Source: Solwaraspora sp. WMMD406 (GTDB lineage Bacteria > Actinomycetota > Actinomycetes > Mycobacteriales > Micromonosporaceae). Taken from it: a stretch of 64,000 nucleotides of DNA. The notes under the pieces were generated by a model, which worked only from the letters and a program-made list of their open reading frames with translations, made no database searches and was not told the origin of the DNA. Within the stretch, counting starts at the first letter, position 1, and each line of letters starts with the position of its first letter. The stretch lies in assembly GCF_029626025.1 (NCBI RefSeq), contig NZ_JARUBF010000001.1:2790001-2854000 (forward strand), in the 5' to 3' direction. Of the stretch, positions 51,586 to 63,258 are shown one piece after another. A program made the position numbers and the translations under genes.

Positions 51586-52797
51586 TCACAGTGGGGATCC
51601 GCTGATCCGGGCCAAGGGCTGGCCGGGCGCGACCGGGTCGTCGTGGTGGGCGAGCCATTCGGTGAGTACGCCGTCGTCGTGCGCGCCCACCTCGACCGGT
51701 CCTTGCCGGGTGGCGACGTGGCCGATCACCTGACCGGCGGAGAGCGGGTCGCCTTCGGCGAGGCCGGCGGCCGGTTCGAAGATGCCGGCGCTGGCCGAGA
51801 CGACCACGCGGAACTGCATGGTGGGTTCGTGGCGGGGCACCCGTCCGTGTCGCGCGATCAGGTCGCGCGCCGCAGGCAGGTCGTCCGGTGTCTTCAGGGT
51901 CACGATCTCCGGTACGCCCCGGTTCTTGAGTTCCCGCTTGACCAGTCCGGCCAGGGTGCCGGCGGGCGGCAGTTCCAGCACGCCGGTGACGCCGAGATCG
52001 GCCAGCCGGTGCATGCACAGGTCCCAGCGCACCGGCGCGGTGACCTGGCGGACGAGGCGTTGGAGCAGCTCACGGCCATGGTCGACGGGTGCGCCGTCGA
52101 GGTTGGAGAGCAGGATCTTGCTGGGATCCGCCGGGATGACGCCAGCGGCGACCGTCGCCAGCGCCTGCTCGGCGGGAGCCATGTACGGGGTGTGGAAGGC
52201 GCCCGCGACCTGCAGGATCGCCACCCGCGCGCCAGCCGGTGGCTGCCCGGCGAACTTCTCCAGCCGGGCGCTGGCCCCGGCGACCACGATCTGACCGGCA
52301 CCGTTGTGATTGGCGGCGTGCAGTCCGTGGTCGTCGACGGCGCTCAGGACGTCGGACCGGTCGCCGCCGAGTACGGCGGCCATGCCGGTCGGTTCCACCG
52401 CGCACGCGGCGGCCATCTCCCGGCCCCGTACCGCGGCGAGGGTGATCGCCGATTCGGCCGGCAGTGCCCCGGCCAACGCGGCGGCGGCGAGTTCGCCGAC
52501 GCTGTGGCCGGCGACCACCGCGACGTCGTACAGTCCGCTGCCGCGGTGTCCGGACGGGATGGCACCGGGCAGGTGTTCGGCGGCGAGCAGCGCGGCCGCG
52601 ACCAGCAGCGGCTGGGTCCGGGCGGTGTCCTTGATCTCGTCCGCGTCGGCGGTGGTGCCCAGCCGTACCAGGTCGACCCCGGCGAGCGCGGACCACCAGC
52701 GCAGGCGGGCCTCGGCGCCGGGCAGGTCGAGCCAGGGCAGCAGGAATCCAGGTTTCTGGGAACCCTGACCGGGGGAGAGTACGGCGAGCACGGTCAT
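51586..52797 (-). CDS. fabD: ACP S-malonyltransferase with a biotinyl/lipoyl-like C-terminal domain
   Basis: This 403-residue protein loads malonate from CoA onto ACP. The transferase part (to about 310) has LSPGQGSQKPGF, the nucleophile AGHSVGELAAA and His in AFHTPYMAP. Typical FabD ends near 310-320 residues. Here about 78 more (FRVVVSASAGIFEPAAGLAE to the end) form a barrel-sandwich pattern: GDPLSAGQVIGHV, then GVLTEWLAHHDDPVAPGQPLARI. That is the signature of biotinyl/lipoyl domains, but without the AMKM or DKA lysine. The extension may be structural or protein-binding. The ATG at 52797 follows GAAGAG. Confidence 0.93.
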   Translation of the reverse strand: MTVLAVLSPGQGSQKPGFLLPWLDLPGAEARLRWWSALAGVDLVRLGTTADADEIKDTARTQPLLVAAALLAAEHLPGAIPSGHRGSGLYDVAVVAGHSVGELAAAALAGALPAESAITLAAVRGREMAAACAVEPTGMAAVLGGDRSDVLSAVDDHGLHAANHNGAGQIVVAGASARLEKFAGQPPAGARVAILQVAGAFHTPYMAPAEQALATVAAGVIPADPSKILLSNLDGAPVDHGRELLQRLVRQVTAPVRWDLCMHRLADLGVTGVLELPPAGTLAGLVKRELKNRGVPEIVTLKTPDDLPAARDLIARHGRVPRHEPTMQFRVVVSASAGIFEPAAGLAEGDPLSAGQVIGHVATRQGPVEVGAHDDGVLTEWLAHHDDPVAPGQPLARISGSPL

Positions 52798-52927
52798 GAC
52801 TCTTCCCGATACCGATGGGTCACTTGGGTGTGCTGAGGTACCAATCCGCACTAGCGTCGTTGGAGATATCCTACAAACATCGGCGGACGTGTCTATGATT
52901 TGCCGGGATTGCCAGCTAGTGGGGCAT
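52798..52927 (-). promoter_or_regulatory. fabD upstream region, likely FasR target
   Basis: This 130-base gap between fasR and fabD is AT-rich. Reading leftwards, TAGGAT lies within TTTGTAGGATATCTCC near 52870 and resembles an actinobacterial -10 box. A GATATC palindromic core overlaps it. In Streptomyces FasR binds upstream of fabD to activate the operon; which bases it contacts here is unknown. Confidence 0.45.
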
Positions 52928-54166
52928 TCAATTGGTCGGCCGGCGCAGCGGCGGTGGCGGGTCCAGACGCCCGATCGCCAGCGCCATCTGCAACGCGTAC
53001 GCGTCCCGGGCCACGAACGGGGACAGGCCGGTCACCTCACCGACCCGGCGCAACCGGTAACGTACCGTGTTGGGATGCACGAACAGGGCACGGGCGGTCG
53101 CCTCCAACACGCCACCGGTAGCGAGGAAACCGTCCAACGTCTCCAACAATTCGCCCCCGGCCCTGGCCAGGGCGGCGTACACGTCCCGGCGTAGCCGGCG
53201 CCGGGCGTCCGGATCACCGGCGAGCGCCCGTTCCGGCAACAGGTCGCCGGCGGCGACCGGGCGGGGTGCCGCCGGCCAGGCGGACGCCGCCCGGAAACCG
53301 GCCAACGCCGCCCGAGCCGACTCGGTCGCCTCGTCGAGACTCGCCACCACCGGCCCGACCACCACCGGGCCGGCACCGAAGGCGTCCAACAACGTGCCGG
53401 CCGCCGCGAGGGGATCCGGCGCACCGCCGAGCACCACGACCAGGCGGTCGTTGTGCACCCCACCGATGGTCTCCACCCCGACCCGCCGGGCGGCCCGGTA
53501 GACGATGTGCAGGACTGCGGTGACCTCACCGCCGGGCGAGCGGCCGACCACCACCGTCACCGGGGAGGCGTCCGCCCAGCCGAGGGCGGCTGCCCGGCTG
53601 GCCAGTACGTCGGAGGAGTCGCCGCGCAGCAGGGCGTCCACCAGCAAGGCCTGCAGCCGGGCGTCCCAGGCCCCCCGCGACTCGGCGGCCCGTGCGTAGA
53701 CCCGGGCGGCGGCGAAAGCGATCTCCCGGGAGAACCGCAGCACCGCTTCGCGCAGCAGTAGTTCCTCACCCGGGGCGGCCAGGTGCGGCACCTCGGCCTC
53801 GACCACGTCGATGGTGACCTTGATCAGCGCCACCGTGTGTTGCAGGCTGATCGACCGGGCCAGCGCCCGGGGTGCCGCGGCGAACACCTCGTCGGAGACG
53901 GCCTGCGGGCTGCCGGCGGCCCCGCCGCCTTCCTGCAACCACTCCACCAGCGACCGGACTCCGGCCTGGGCCACCATCATCACCCAGGCGCGCTGGTCGG
54001 CCGGGAGTTCCCGAAACCATGGCAGGGTCTCGTCCATCCGCGCCATGCTGGCCGACGCCAGCGCACCGGCCGACCGTTCGATCTGCCGCAGCGTGGCGGC
54101 CAGGTCCTGCCCTTCCGGTTTGTCGGGACCGCTTGGGGCGTCCGGCCCGTTCCGCGTGATCGGCAC
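52928..54166 (-). CDS. fasR: FasR-type PucR/CdaR-family transcriptional activator of the fab operon
   Basis: This 412-residue regulator has an N-terminal helical domain (LRQIERSAGALASASMARMD), a central GGDEF-like remnant region, and a C-terminal PucR helix-turn-helix. That last part reads LFVHPNTVRYRLRRVGEVTGLSPF, the recognition segment of CdaR/PucR proteins. Position directly upstream of fabD in the same direction matches fasR in Streptomyces, which activates fatty-acid synthesis genes. The GTG at 54166 is used; frames extending further are not coding-like. It has a weak ribosome site and faces the PAP2 gene divergently. Confidence 0.9.
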   Translation of the reverse strand: MPITRNGPDAPSGPDKPEGQDLAATLRQIERSAGALASASMARMDETLPWFRELPADQRAWVMMVAQAGVRSLVEWLQEGGGAAGSPQAVSDEVFAAAPRALARSISLQHTVALIKVTIDVVEAEVPHLAAPGEELLLREAVLRFSREIAFAAARVYARAAESRGAWDARLQALLVDALLRGDSSDVLASRAAALGWADASPVTVVVGRSPGGEVTAVLHIVYRAARRVGVETIGGVHNDRLVVVLGGAPDPLAAAGTLLDAFGAGPVVVGPVVASLDEATESARAALAGFRAASAWPAAPRPVAAGDLLPERALAGDPDARRRLRRDVYAALARAGGELLETLDGFLATGGVLEATARALFVHPNTVRYRLRRVGEVTGLSPFVARDAYALQMALAIGRLDPPPPLRRPTN

Positions 54167-54224
54167 GCTGTCAGCCTGCCACGGCCGGCGGGCGCGCCGA
54201 CACCGGCCGTGCCACCATGGGCGG

Positions 54225-54899
54225 GTGATAGCGCGTCCACCGCTGGCCGTGCCGCTGCTGGCGCTGCTCGCACTCGCCCTGTTGACCACGGCGTTGATCG
54301 TCGATCCGGTCGCGGTGGCGCGGGTGGACGCCCCGGTCAGCGAGTGGCTGCGGGTCCACGTCGAGCGGCTTCCGGTGCTGGTGGCGATCTTGCGGGTGGT
54401 GACCGACCTGGCCGCCACCGTGCCGTTTCTCGCCGCCGGTGCCGGCGCGGCCGTGCTCTTCGCGGCCCGCGCCGACCGGGTACGGGCGGCCTTCTGCGCG
54501 CTGGTCACCGTGCTGACGCCCGTTGGCTGGGCACTCGGCCAGTGGCTGCTGCACCGGCCCCGCCCGGTCGACGGGTTCATCACGGTCACCGCGAACGGCT
54601 TCCCCAGCGGTCACACCTCGAACGCGGCGGCGGCCGCCCTCGCCGTCGTTCTGCTGACCTGGTCCGGCCTCCGGCCGGCCGGCCGGACCTGGCTGGTCGT
54701 GACGGCGGCCGTCACGGTCATCGGCATTGCCGGAACGCGGCTCGTGCTGTTGGCCCATTGGCCGGTTGATGTGGTCGGCGGCGTCCTGTTCGCGACGGTC
54801 GTCGTATCGGCGGTTGCCCGGTCGCTTCCGAGGAAAGTACCGGGGGGCCAGGCCACGCCCGATTCCCCGCCTGGCAAGGTGTCGTCTCGGGACGGCTAG
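54225..54899 (+). CDS. PAP2-family membrane phosphatase
   Basis: This 224-residue protein has about six helices. The three phosphatase motifs are LLHRPRPVDG, FPSGHTSNAA and RLVLLAHWPVDVVGG, with both catalytic His present. It may dephosphorylate undecaprenyl pyrophosphate or phosphatidic acid. A basic tail ends it (RSLPRKVPGG). The GTG at 54225 is chosen, 58 bp from the divergent fasR start. Confidence 0.9.
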   Translation: MIARPPLAVPLLALLALALLTTALIVDPVAVARVDAPVSEWLRVHVERLPVLVAILRVVTDLAATVPFLAAGAGAAVLFAARADRVRAAFCALVTVLTPVGWALGQWLLHRPRPVDGFITVTANGFPSGHTSNAAAAALAVVLLTWSGLRPAGRTWLVVTAAVTVIGIAGTRLVLLAHWPVDVVGGVLFATVVVSAVARSLPRKVPGGQATPDSPPGKVSSRDG

Positions 54900-54916
54900 T
54901 GCGAGGTGAGGAGACC

Positions 54917-55165
54917 ATGATGACGTACGGGGGCGCGGGTCCCAGCGGTAGCGCTGGGACCGATCATCCGGGTGAGTGGGGTCAACCGTCCCCGGGCCGG
55001 CCTGCCTCGCCGTACGGCGAGGATCGGATCGAGACGTCCAGCCACCGTTCGGCGTCGACCTGCCGGGCGGACCAGCATGGCTGGGCCGGCGCGCACCGGC
55101 ACGGCGGGGTACGCCCCCGACGCCGGGCGCTCCGGCGGGAGCGTCCGTCACAGCGGTGGTGTTGA
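54917..55165 (+). CDS. Possible small ORF, doubtful
   Basis: An ATG at 54917 directly follows a strong AGGAGACC site, giving 82 residues of Gly/Pro/Arg/His-rich sequence (MMTYGGAGPSGSAGTDHPGE). Composition is not clearly protein-like past residue 45, and a 10-bp hairpin (GGTCCCAGCG arms, 54939-54962) lies inside. It could be the remnant of a larger gene whose 3' part is lost. Confidence 0.25.
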   Translation: MMTYGGAGPSGSAGTDHPGEWGQPSPGRPASPYGEDRIETSSHRSASTCRADQHGWAGAHRHGGVRPRRRALRRERPSQRWC

Positions 55166-55182
55166 TCAAACGGTGGTGTCGA

Positions 55183-55851
55183 TCAGCGGGTACGCCGCCG
55201 GACCAGCAGAGCGATCCCGGCCAGGCCGAGGGTGATGCCGACCGCCACCGCGCCGTTGAGCAGCAGTGCCTGACGTAGCTCGCCGAGTGCCCGGCCGAGG
55301 TCCTCGCCCGGGGTGAGCGCGTCTTCCGGGATCACTCGTTCACCGCCGCCGATCCCGCCACTGATGCTGTCCGGGCGTTCGGGCAGAGGGGCACCGGCGG
55401 CCCGCAACGTCTCGGACATGGTCAACCGGCCGTAGAACCAGGCTGCCGTGGACTTGCTGCCGTCGGGTTGCTCCGCCGGGCGGAACGCCTTGGGTCCGCC
55501 CTTCGCCAGTGGATACAGCTCGTATGCCCGGGTCGGCTCGTCGTCGATCAGCACCACCAGGAGATATTTGGGGCCGAGGTCGGCCGGTTCCGGCGAGCTG
55601 GTCTGACCTGAGCCGGCCAACCAGTCGACCTGTCCGAGGAGGGCGGCGAACAGCTCCGTGTTGCCGTCGGCGTGCACCGCGAGCGGTTCGGCCAGGTCGT
55701 CACCTTCGATGGTGACGGTCGTTGGTGCTGGTGGTGCCGCCTGGGCCGGCGTCCCCGCCAGTGTCGTGACGCCGAGCGCCAGTGTCGTGACGCCGAGCGC
55801 CAGAAGCAGCGCACCGGCCGCGACGAAACGGCGGCCTGTCCGCTGTCCCAT
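55183..55851 (-). CDS. Secreted, C-terminally anchored protein of unknown function
   Basis: This 222-residue protein has a signal sequence with a duplicated GVTTLA unit (21-bp DNA repeat), cleaved near AQAAPP. The extracellular domain (about residues 35-185) contains LLVVLIDDEPTRAYELYPLAKGGPKAFRPAEQPDG and AAWFYGRLTMSETLRAAGA. It ends in one helix (LNGAVAVGITLGLAGIALLV) and RRRTR. It lies head-to-head with a CopC-domain gene about 260 bp away, so a shared copper or envelope role is possible but unproven. GGGAG lies 6 bases before the ATG. Confidence 0.7.
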   Translation of the reverse strand: MGQRTGRRFVAAGALLLALGVTTLALGVTTLAGTPAQAAPPAPTTVTIEGDDLAEPLAVHADGNTELFAALLGQVDWLAGSGQTSSPEPADLGPKYLLVVLIDDEPTRAYELYPLAKGGPKAFRPAEQPDGSKSTAAWFYGRLTMSETLRAAGAPLPERPDSISGGIGGGERVIPEDALTPGEDLGRALGELRQALLLNGAVAVGITLGLAGIALLVRRRTR

Positions 55852-56109
55852 GGTTGTCTCCCTCGCCCCGCGGCGGTTCGATCTCGTTGACGTGCGCACT
55901 ACCCCGTCGTGTCCCGGCGTAATCCGTGGTGGTCGGATCCGGCCCTCATTGTGAAAGACTCCGCAGGACGCTGGACGGTTGCATCCAGCGGGCGGATTTT
56001 CCGGGAACCATCGGAGACCGTTGGCCGACCAACTAGGAGTCGGCCGTTGGTGGTCCGGGCGCATCTGGCGACAGATGGTATCCGGCGAGCGCGATAGGTG
56101 GGGTACAGG

Positions 56110-56742
56110 GTGGTACGCGTTCGGGCGATGTTGCTCGCGGTGTTGATCGGGATGCTTTCCGTGCTATTCGGAGCGTCGCCGGCACAGGCGCACAACGTCC
56201 TCACGGGTAGTGACCCGGCCGACGGTGCCGAACTCGCCGAGGCACCACAATCGGTCCGGCTGACCTTCCTGGCCAAGCTCAACCCGGAGCAGACAACGTT
56301 GACCGTGACCGGTCCGGACGGCTCGCCAGCGTCGGTCGGCGAACCGCAGATCGACGGCTCGGCCGTCAGCGTCGCGTTCCGGCCCGGCCCGGCCGGGGTG
56401 TACATGGTGGACTACGACGTGCTCTCCGCCGACGGTCATTGGGTGCGAGGCGACCTCGAATTCACCGTGACCGTCGGTGCGCAGCCGAGTCCCGAGCCGA
56501 GCCCGAGCCCCGCGCCGAGCCCGAGCCCCGCGCCGAGCCCGAGCGTTGAGCCGACGCCCGGTGCCGACGCTTCGGGTCAGGCGTCGGCCGAGGCTCCGGC
56601 CACCAGTTCGTCGCCGCCCGATCCCAACGCCACCAGCTCCGAGCAGACCACCACCTGGTGGCCGTGGTTGCTGCTGGTGGTCGTCGTCGTGGCCGTGGCG
56701 GGGTTGGCCGGAGCCTTCCTGGTCCGGCGTCGGCGCTCCTGA
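56110..56742 (+). CDS. CopC-domain copper-resistance-like protein
   Basis: This protein of about 210 residues has a signal peptide cleaved before the mature N-terminal His (AQA-HNVLTGSDPADGAEL), which is the Cu(II) ligand in CopC. The beta-sandwich continues with VRLTFLAKLNPEQTTLTV and VDYDVLSADGHWVRGDLEFTV, where DGHxVxG is the family motif. A SPSPAP repeat stalk and a final helix (WWPWLLLVVVVVAVAGLAG) anchor it outside. No CopD domain is fused. The start is uncertain among GTG 56098, GTG 56110 (AGGTGGGG upstream) and ATG 56128. Confidence 0.85.
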   Translation: MVRVRAMLLAVLIGMLSVLFGASPAQAHNVLTGSDPADGAELAEAPQSVRLTFLAKLNPEQTTLTVTGPDGSPASVGEPQIDGSAVSVAFRPGPAGVYMVDYDVLSADGHWVRGDLEFTVTVGAQPSPEPSPSPAPSPSPAPSPSVEPTPGADASGQASAEAPATSSSPPDPNATSSEQTTTWWPWLLLVVVVVAVAGLAGAFLVRRRRS

Positions 56743-56803
56743 GCGAGGCCGGCCGGGTCGGCCACAGCGTGGTCGAGCCCCGCCTGACGCGGCCCGTACG
56801 GGC

Positions 56804-58264
56804 TCAGCCCAGCCGGGCGCGGGCCGCCCGCAACCGCCGCAGCGTACGGTCGCCACCGAGCACCTCGAGCGACTCGAACAGTGGCAGGCCGACGGAGCGT
56901 CCGGTGATCGCTACCCGGACCGGTGCCTGCGCCTTGCCCAGCTTGAGACCGCGTTCGGCACCGACCTGCTCCAACGCCGCCTTGAGTGGCTCCGCCGACC
57001 ACTGCGGCAGCGCGGCGAAGGCGGTGATCGTGGCGTCGAGCAGCTCGGCCGATCCCTCCTTCATCGCCTTGGCCCAGGCGGCCTCGTCGACGACCGGCGT
57101 GTCCAGGAAGAGGAAGTCCACGTTGGCGACGATCTCGCTGAGGACGGCGATCCGGGTCTGGGCCAGCGGCGCGACCGCCGCGAACGTCGTGGGGTCGTAG
57201 TCGACCGGTCCCCACGGCGGCGCGGCGATCGCCGTACCGGTGGGTGCCCCGGCCTCGCCCACGGGCGCGGCGGATGGCTCTGGCCCGGTGGCGGTCAGCC
57301 AGGGCTGGCAGGCGGCGATGAAATCCTCGACCGACAGCGCCCGGATGTATTCGCCGTTGAACGCCCGCAGCTTCTTCTCGTCGAAGAACGCCGGGGACGG
57401 GTTGACCGCGTCGAGCCGGAACTCCTCCTCGATCACCGACCAGGGGACGATCTCCCGGTCGTCGCTCGGAGCCCAGCCGAGCAGCATCAGGTAGTTACGC
57501 ATCGCGTCGGCGAGGTATCCCTCGTCGCGGTAGGCCTCCAGGGCGACCTTGTCCCGGCGCTTGGACAGCTTCTGGCGTTTCTCGTTGACCACCACCGGCA
57601 CGTGGGCCCACACCGGCGGCTTGACCCCGAGCGCCTCCCACAGCAGTTGCTGCTTGGGCGTGTTGGGCAGGTGTTCCTCGGCGCGGATCACGTGGGTGAT
57701 CCCCTGGGAGATGTCGTCGACCACGTTGGCGAGCAGGAACACCGGCGAGCCGTCGCCACGGGCGATGACGAAGTCCTCGATCAACTTGTTGTCGAACGCC
57801 GGTTCGCCGCGGATGAGGTCCAATACCACCGTGGTGCCGGTGTCGGGGGTACGGAATCGCAGCGCGCGCCCCGGGCCGGCCTCGAGGCCTCGGTCACGGC
57901 AGAAACCGTCGTACCCCCGGTATTCGCTGCCGGTGCGGGCCTGCACGTCGGCGCGGGCGCAGTCGCAGTAGTAGGCGCGGTCGGCCTGGCGTAGCCGCTC
58001 GGTGGCGGCTCGGTGCTCGCCGGCGTTGGTGGACTGGAAGTGCGGGCCTTCGTAGCTGCCGCGGCGGATGCCGATCCAGTCGAGCGCGGTGAGGATGCCC
58101 TCGATCCATTCGGGGCGGTTGCGGGCCGCGTCGGTGTCCTCGATCCGCAGCACGAACACGCCGCCGTGCTGCTTGGCGTAGATCCAGTTCTGCAGGGCGG
58201 ACCGTGCCCCACCGACGTGGAACATCCCGGTGGGCGAGGGGGCGAAGCGTACGCGTACCGTCAC
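56804..58264 (-). CDS. gltX: Glutamyl-tRNA synthetase
   Basis: This 486-residue class I synthetase charges tRNA-Glu. The HIGH-type motif reads [17 protein letters not shown] and the KMSKS-type loop [19 protein letters not shown] and [15 protein letters not shown] are family blocks. [18 protein letters not shown] may form part of the zinc-like region. A Pro/Ala-rich insert ([17 protein letters not shown]) sits in the anticodon-binding half. The GTG at 58264 follows GGAG by 5 bases. Confidence 0.96.
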   Translation of the reverse strand: MTVRVRFAPSPTGMFHVGGARSALQNWIYAKQHGGVFVLRIEDTDAARNRPEWIEGILTALDWIGIRRGSYEGPHFQSTNAGEHRAATERLRQADRAYYCDCARADVQARTGSEYRGYDGFCRDRGLEAGPGRALRFRTPDTGTTVVLDLIRGEPAFDNKLIEDFVIARGDGSPVFLLANVVDDISQGITHVIRAEEHLPNTPKQQLLWEALGVKPPVWAHVPVVVNEKRQKLSKRRDKVALEAYRDEGYLADAMRNYLMLLGWAPSDDREIVPWSVIEEEFRLDAVNPSPAFFDEKKLRAFNGEYIRALSVEDFIAACQPWLTATGPEPSAAPVGEAGAPTGTAIAAPPWGPVDYDPTTFAAVAPLAQTRIAVLSEIVANVDFLFLDTPVVDEAAWAKAMKEGSAELLDATITAFAALPQWSAEPLKAALEQVGAERGLKLGKAQAPVRVAITGRSVGLPLFESLEVLGGDRTLRRLRAARARLG

Positions 58265-58441
58265 GTGCTCCAGCCTACGGCCCGCCGGTCGCCGGTCGCC
58301 GGTCGGTCCGGGAGGCGGCCCGGCCTCCGGCCGCTCCTCGGGCACTGCTGACATTGACCGATTCACGAAGGCTGCACCTTTTGAGGTTATTGTGCTTTAC
58401 GCTGCGGCTGTCATGACCGAGTAGGCGGAGGCGGCAGGCGG

Positions 58442-58900
58442 ATGATCCTCATCGAACGCAGCGGACGGGTCGAGGCACCGATCGACACCGTCTGGGCGGT
58501 GATCCGGCAAGCTGAGCTGCTCCCCGAATGGCTCGCCGGGGTGCGGCAGGCCGAGGTGGTGCCCGGCGACGGCCCCGGTAGGCGGATGCGCGTGCACACC
58601 GTCGACGGCGCCGCCGCCGACGCCGAGGTCATCGAATTCCAGCCGCCCAAACTGATCGCCTGGCGGGAACGGGCCGCCGGACCCGGCCTGTGGGCCGAGA
58701 GCCGCACCGAGGTCCAGGTCGAGCTGACCCCGGAAGGGGACGGCACCGCCGTCCGGTTGACCGTCGTACGGTGGCCCGCCGGCCAGGTCAGCGCCGCGTT
58801 GCTGCGACTCGGCAAGCACCGGGTCGGCGCCGACCTGGAGTCGTCGCTCGGCCGCCTCGGCGAACTCGCCGCCTCCCGACACGTCGCCGACCTCTGCTGA
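58442..58900 (+). CDS. SRPBCC-superfamily (polyketide cyclase/START-like) protein
   Basis: This 152-residue single-domain protein starts IERSGRVEAPIDTVWAVI, the usual first strand and helix of SRPBCC folds, and continues PKLIAWRERAAGPGLWAES and VQVELTPEGDGTAVRLTVV. The cavity could bind a lipid or small hydrophobic ligand; none can be named. GGAGG-type sequence precedes the ATG. A hairpin separates it from the convergent aceE gene. Confidence 0.87.
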   Translation: MILIERSGRVEAPIDTVWAVIRQAELLPEWLAGVRQAEVVPGDGPGRRMRVHTVDGAAADAEVIEFQPPKLIAWRERAAGPGLWAESRTEVQVELTPEGDGTAVRLTVVRWPAGQVSAALLRLGKHRVGADLESSLGRLGELAASRHVADLC

Positions 58901-58930
58901 CCGGCGTTGGGTCACCCCGACCAGATGCCC

Positions 58931-58964
58931 GACGGGCCCGGCCGAACCTTCGACCGGGCCCGTC
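58931..58964. terminator. Hairpin between SRPBCC and aceE genes
   Basis: Perfect 11-bp arms (GACGGGCCCGG and its complement) enclose 12 nt. Confidence 0.82.
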
Positions 58965-59024
58965 ACCTCTCGTCATCCGCGCTTCGTCGTCCGCACAGTT
59001 TCGTCCGCGAAGTGTCGTCCGCGA

Positions 59025-61787
<2,763 letters not shown>

Positions 61788-61977
61788 AGGCGTTCCCTCA
61801 GTTGTGTGTGGGATAGGTCTCTACCGACCCATCCTGCCCCCTGAAGGCCGGTTGCGTCACGCGTGGCCGCCATAGAGGCGATCTGAGACACAGATACTTG
61901 TCGGTAACCGAGGGGTCCGGCCAGCGGTGACGGCCGACTGCACGGTGCGACGGCGGCCCGAGACGTCAGCCGGAAGA

Positions 61978-62382
61978 CTAGCCGGCGAGGAACGAGAAGC
62001 GGACCTTGCGGTCGGCGTTGTCGCCGTTCGGGTCGACCAGGCAGATCGACTGCCAGGTGCCCAGGGCGAGCCGTCCACCCAGCACCGGCAGGGTGGCGTA
62101 CGGGGCGACGAACGCCGGCAACACGTGGTCGCGGCCGTGCCCGGGGGAGCCGTGCCGGTGCCGCCACCGGTCGTCGGTCGGCAGTACGTCGTCCAGTGCG
62201 GTGAGCAGGTCGTCGTCGGAACCGGCACCGGTTTCGATGATCGCGATCCCGGCGGTGGCGTGCGGCACGAACACGTGCAGCAGCCCGTCGCCACGCCCGG
62301 CGACGAAGCGTCCCGCCTCGGCGGTGATGTCCCGTACCGCCGGGCGGGTACCGGTCCGGATCGCGATCACCTCGGAGTCCAT
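61978..62382 (-). CDS. YjbQ-family (UPF0047) protein
   Basis: This 134-residue protein has the family's conserved blocks: VFVPHATAGIAIIE, DDDLLTALDDVLP, and RHRHGSPGHGRDHVLPAF, with His and Glu that bind a metal. E. coli YjbQ has weak thiamine phosphate synthase activity, but the true role is not settled. LALGTWQSICLVDPNG ends the fold. It stands in the same direction as aceE, 190 bp upstream of its start. Confidence 0.92.
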   Translation of the reverse strand: MDSEVIAIRTGTRPAVRDITAEAGRFVAGRGDGLLHVFVPHATAGIAIIETGAGSDDDLLTALDDVLPTDDRWRHRHGSPGHGRDHVLPAFVAPYATLPVLGGRLALGTWQSICLVDPNGDNADRKVRFSFLAG

Positions 62383-62410
62383 GCCGCCAGTCTGCCATCC
62401 GAGCCTTCGC

Positions 62411-62444
62411 CGGGTGGCGCGCGGCGAACGCCGCGCGCCACCCG
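62411..62444. terminator. Hairpin after the ABC-2 permease gene
   Basis: Perfect 16-bp arms (CGGGTGGCGCGCGGCG and its complement) enclose AA. Confidence 0.87.
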
Positions 62445-62460
62445 CGGCAGCGGTGCGTGC

Positions 62461-63258
62461 TCAGACCGCGATGTCGCGCCGGGTGAAGCGCCAGGTGCCG
62501 GCCGCGACCAGCGCGGCCGCGACACCGAGGAGCAGCAGTACGCCGCCCGCCTGCACCCCGTTGACCAGCGGGTCCCCGGCCAGGTACCAGCGGAACGGGG
62601 AGAGACTCCGGGTCCATTCCAGCGCCTCGACCTGGGGCAGGACGGCGTTGGCCAGGTAGCCGAGCACGGCGACCACGGCGCCGACGCCGAGCGCCGTGGC
62701 GCGGCTGCCGGTGGCGGCACCCACCCCGTACGCCAAGGCGGCGAACGCGATGCCGAACAGCACCAGGTGCAGACTCATCGCGGCCAGTTCGCCGACTCCG
62801 ACGGCGGTGAACTCGGCCGGCCCACGGATCGCGATCAGGGCCAGCCAGAGCAGCGCGCCGGTCAGCGCCAGCCAGACCGCCACGGCGGCGAACCGCTGCA
62901 GCGCGGCCTTCGCCCGGCCGACCGGGTGGGCCAGCAGCAGATCCAGCGAGCCGGCCTCCTCGTCGCCGGCGATCACCCGCGCTCCGGCGGTGATCCCGAA
63001 GACCGCCACCAGCAGTGGGATCAGCAGGCCGAAGACGGCGCTACCGAGGTAGCCGGCGGGGCTGGTGACGTCGTTGAAGTTGAACGCCTCCAGCATCCCC
63101 TCCGGGTAGGCCGCCATCGCCTCGGCCATCTCCGGCGTCTGCATCGTCGGCCAGAACGAGGCGTACATGGCGCCGACAGCGGTGATCGCCACGGCCCAGG
63201 TCAGCATCGACCGGCTGGTGTCGCGCAGGGCCTTGGTGAACGGGTCAGACAGCAACAT
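62461..63258 (-). CDS. ABC-2-type export permease
   Basis: This 265-residue membrane protein has six helices. VIAGDEEAGSLDLLLAHPVGRAKAAL is the coupling segment typical of ABC-2 (DrrB/ABC2_membrane) permeases. A short N-terminal cytoplasmic part (LLSDPFTKALRDTSRSML) precedes helix 1. The ATG overlaps the end of the upstream ATPase gene by 14 bases, so the two form an exporter operon. The cargo is unknown; drug or lipid export is common for this type. Confidence 0.9.
   Translation of the reverse strand: MLLSDPFTKALRDTSRSMLTWAVAITAVGAMYASFWPTMQTPEMAEAMAAYPEGMLEAFNFNDVTSPAGYLGSAVFGLLIPLLVAVFGITAGARVIAGDEEAGSLDLLLAHPVGRAKAALQRFAAVAVWLALTGALLWLALIAIRGPAEFTAVGVGELAAMSLHLVLFGIAFAALAYGVGAATGSRATALGVGAVVAVLGYLANAVLPQVEALEWTRSLSPFRWYLAGDPLVNGVQAGGVLLLLGVAAALVAAGTWRFTRRDIAV

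Noticed and set aside
58265-58441. tRNA genes expected near gltX
   Set aside because: I looked for cloverleaf elements and GGTTC-A-A type T-loops and saw none in this gap.
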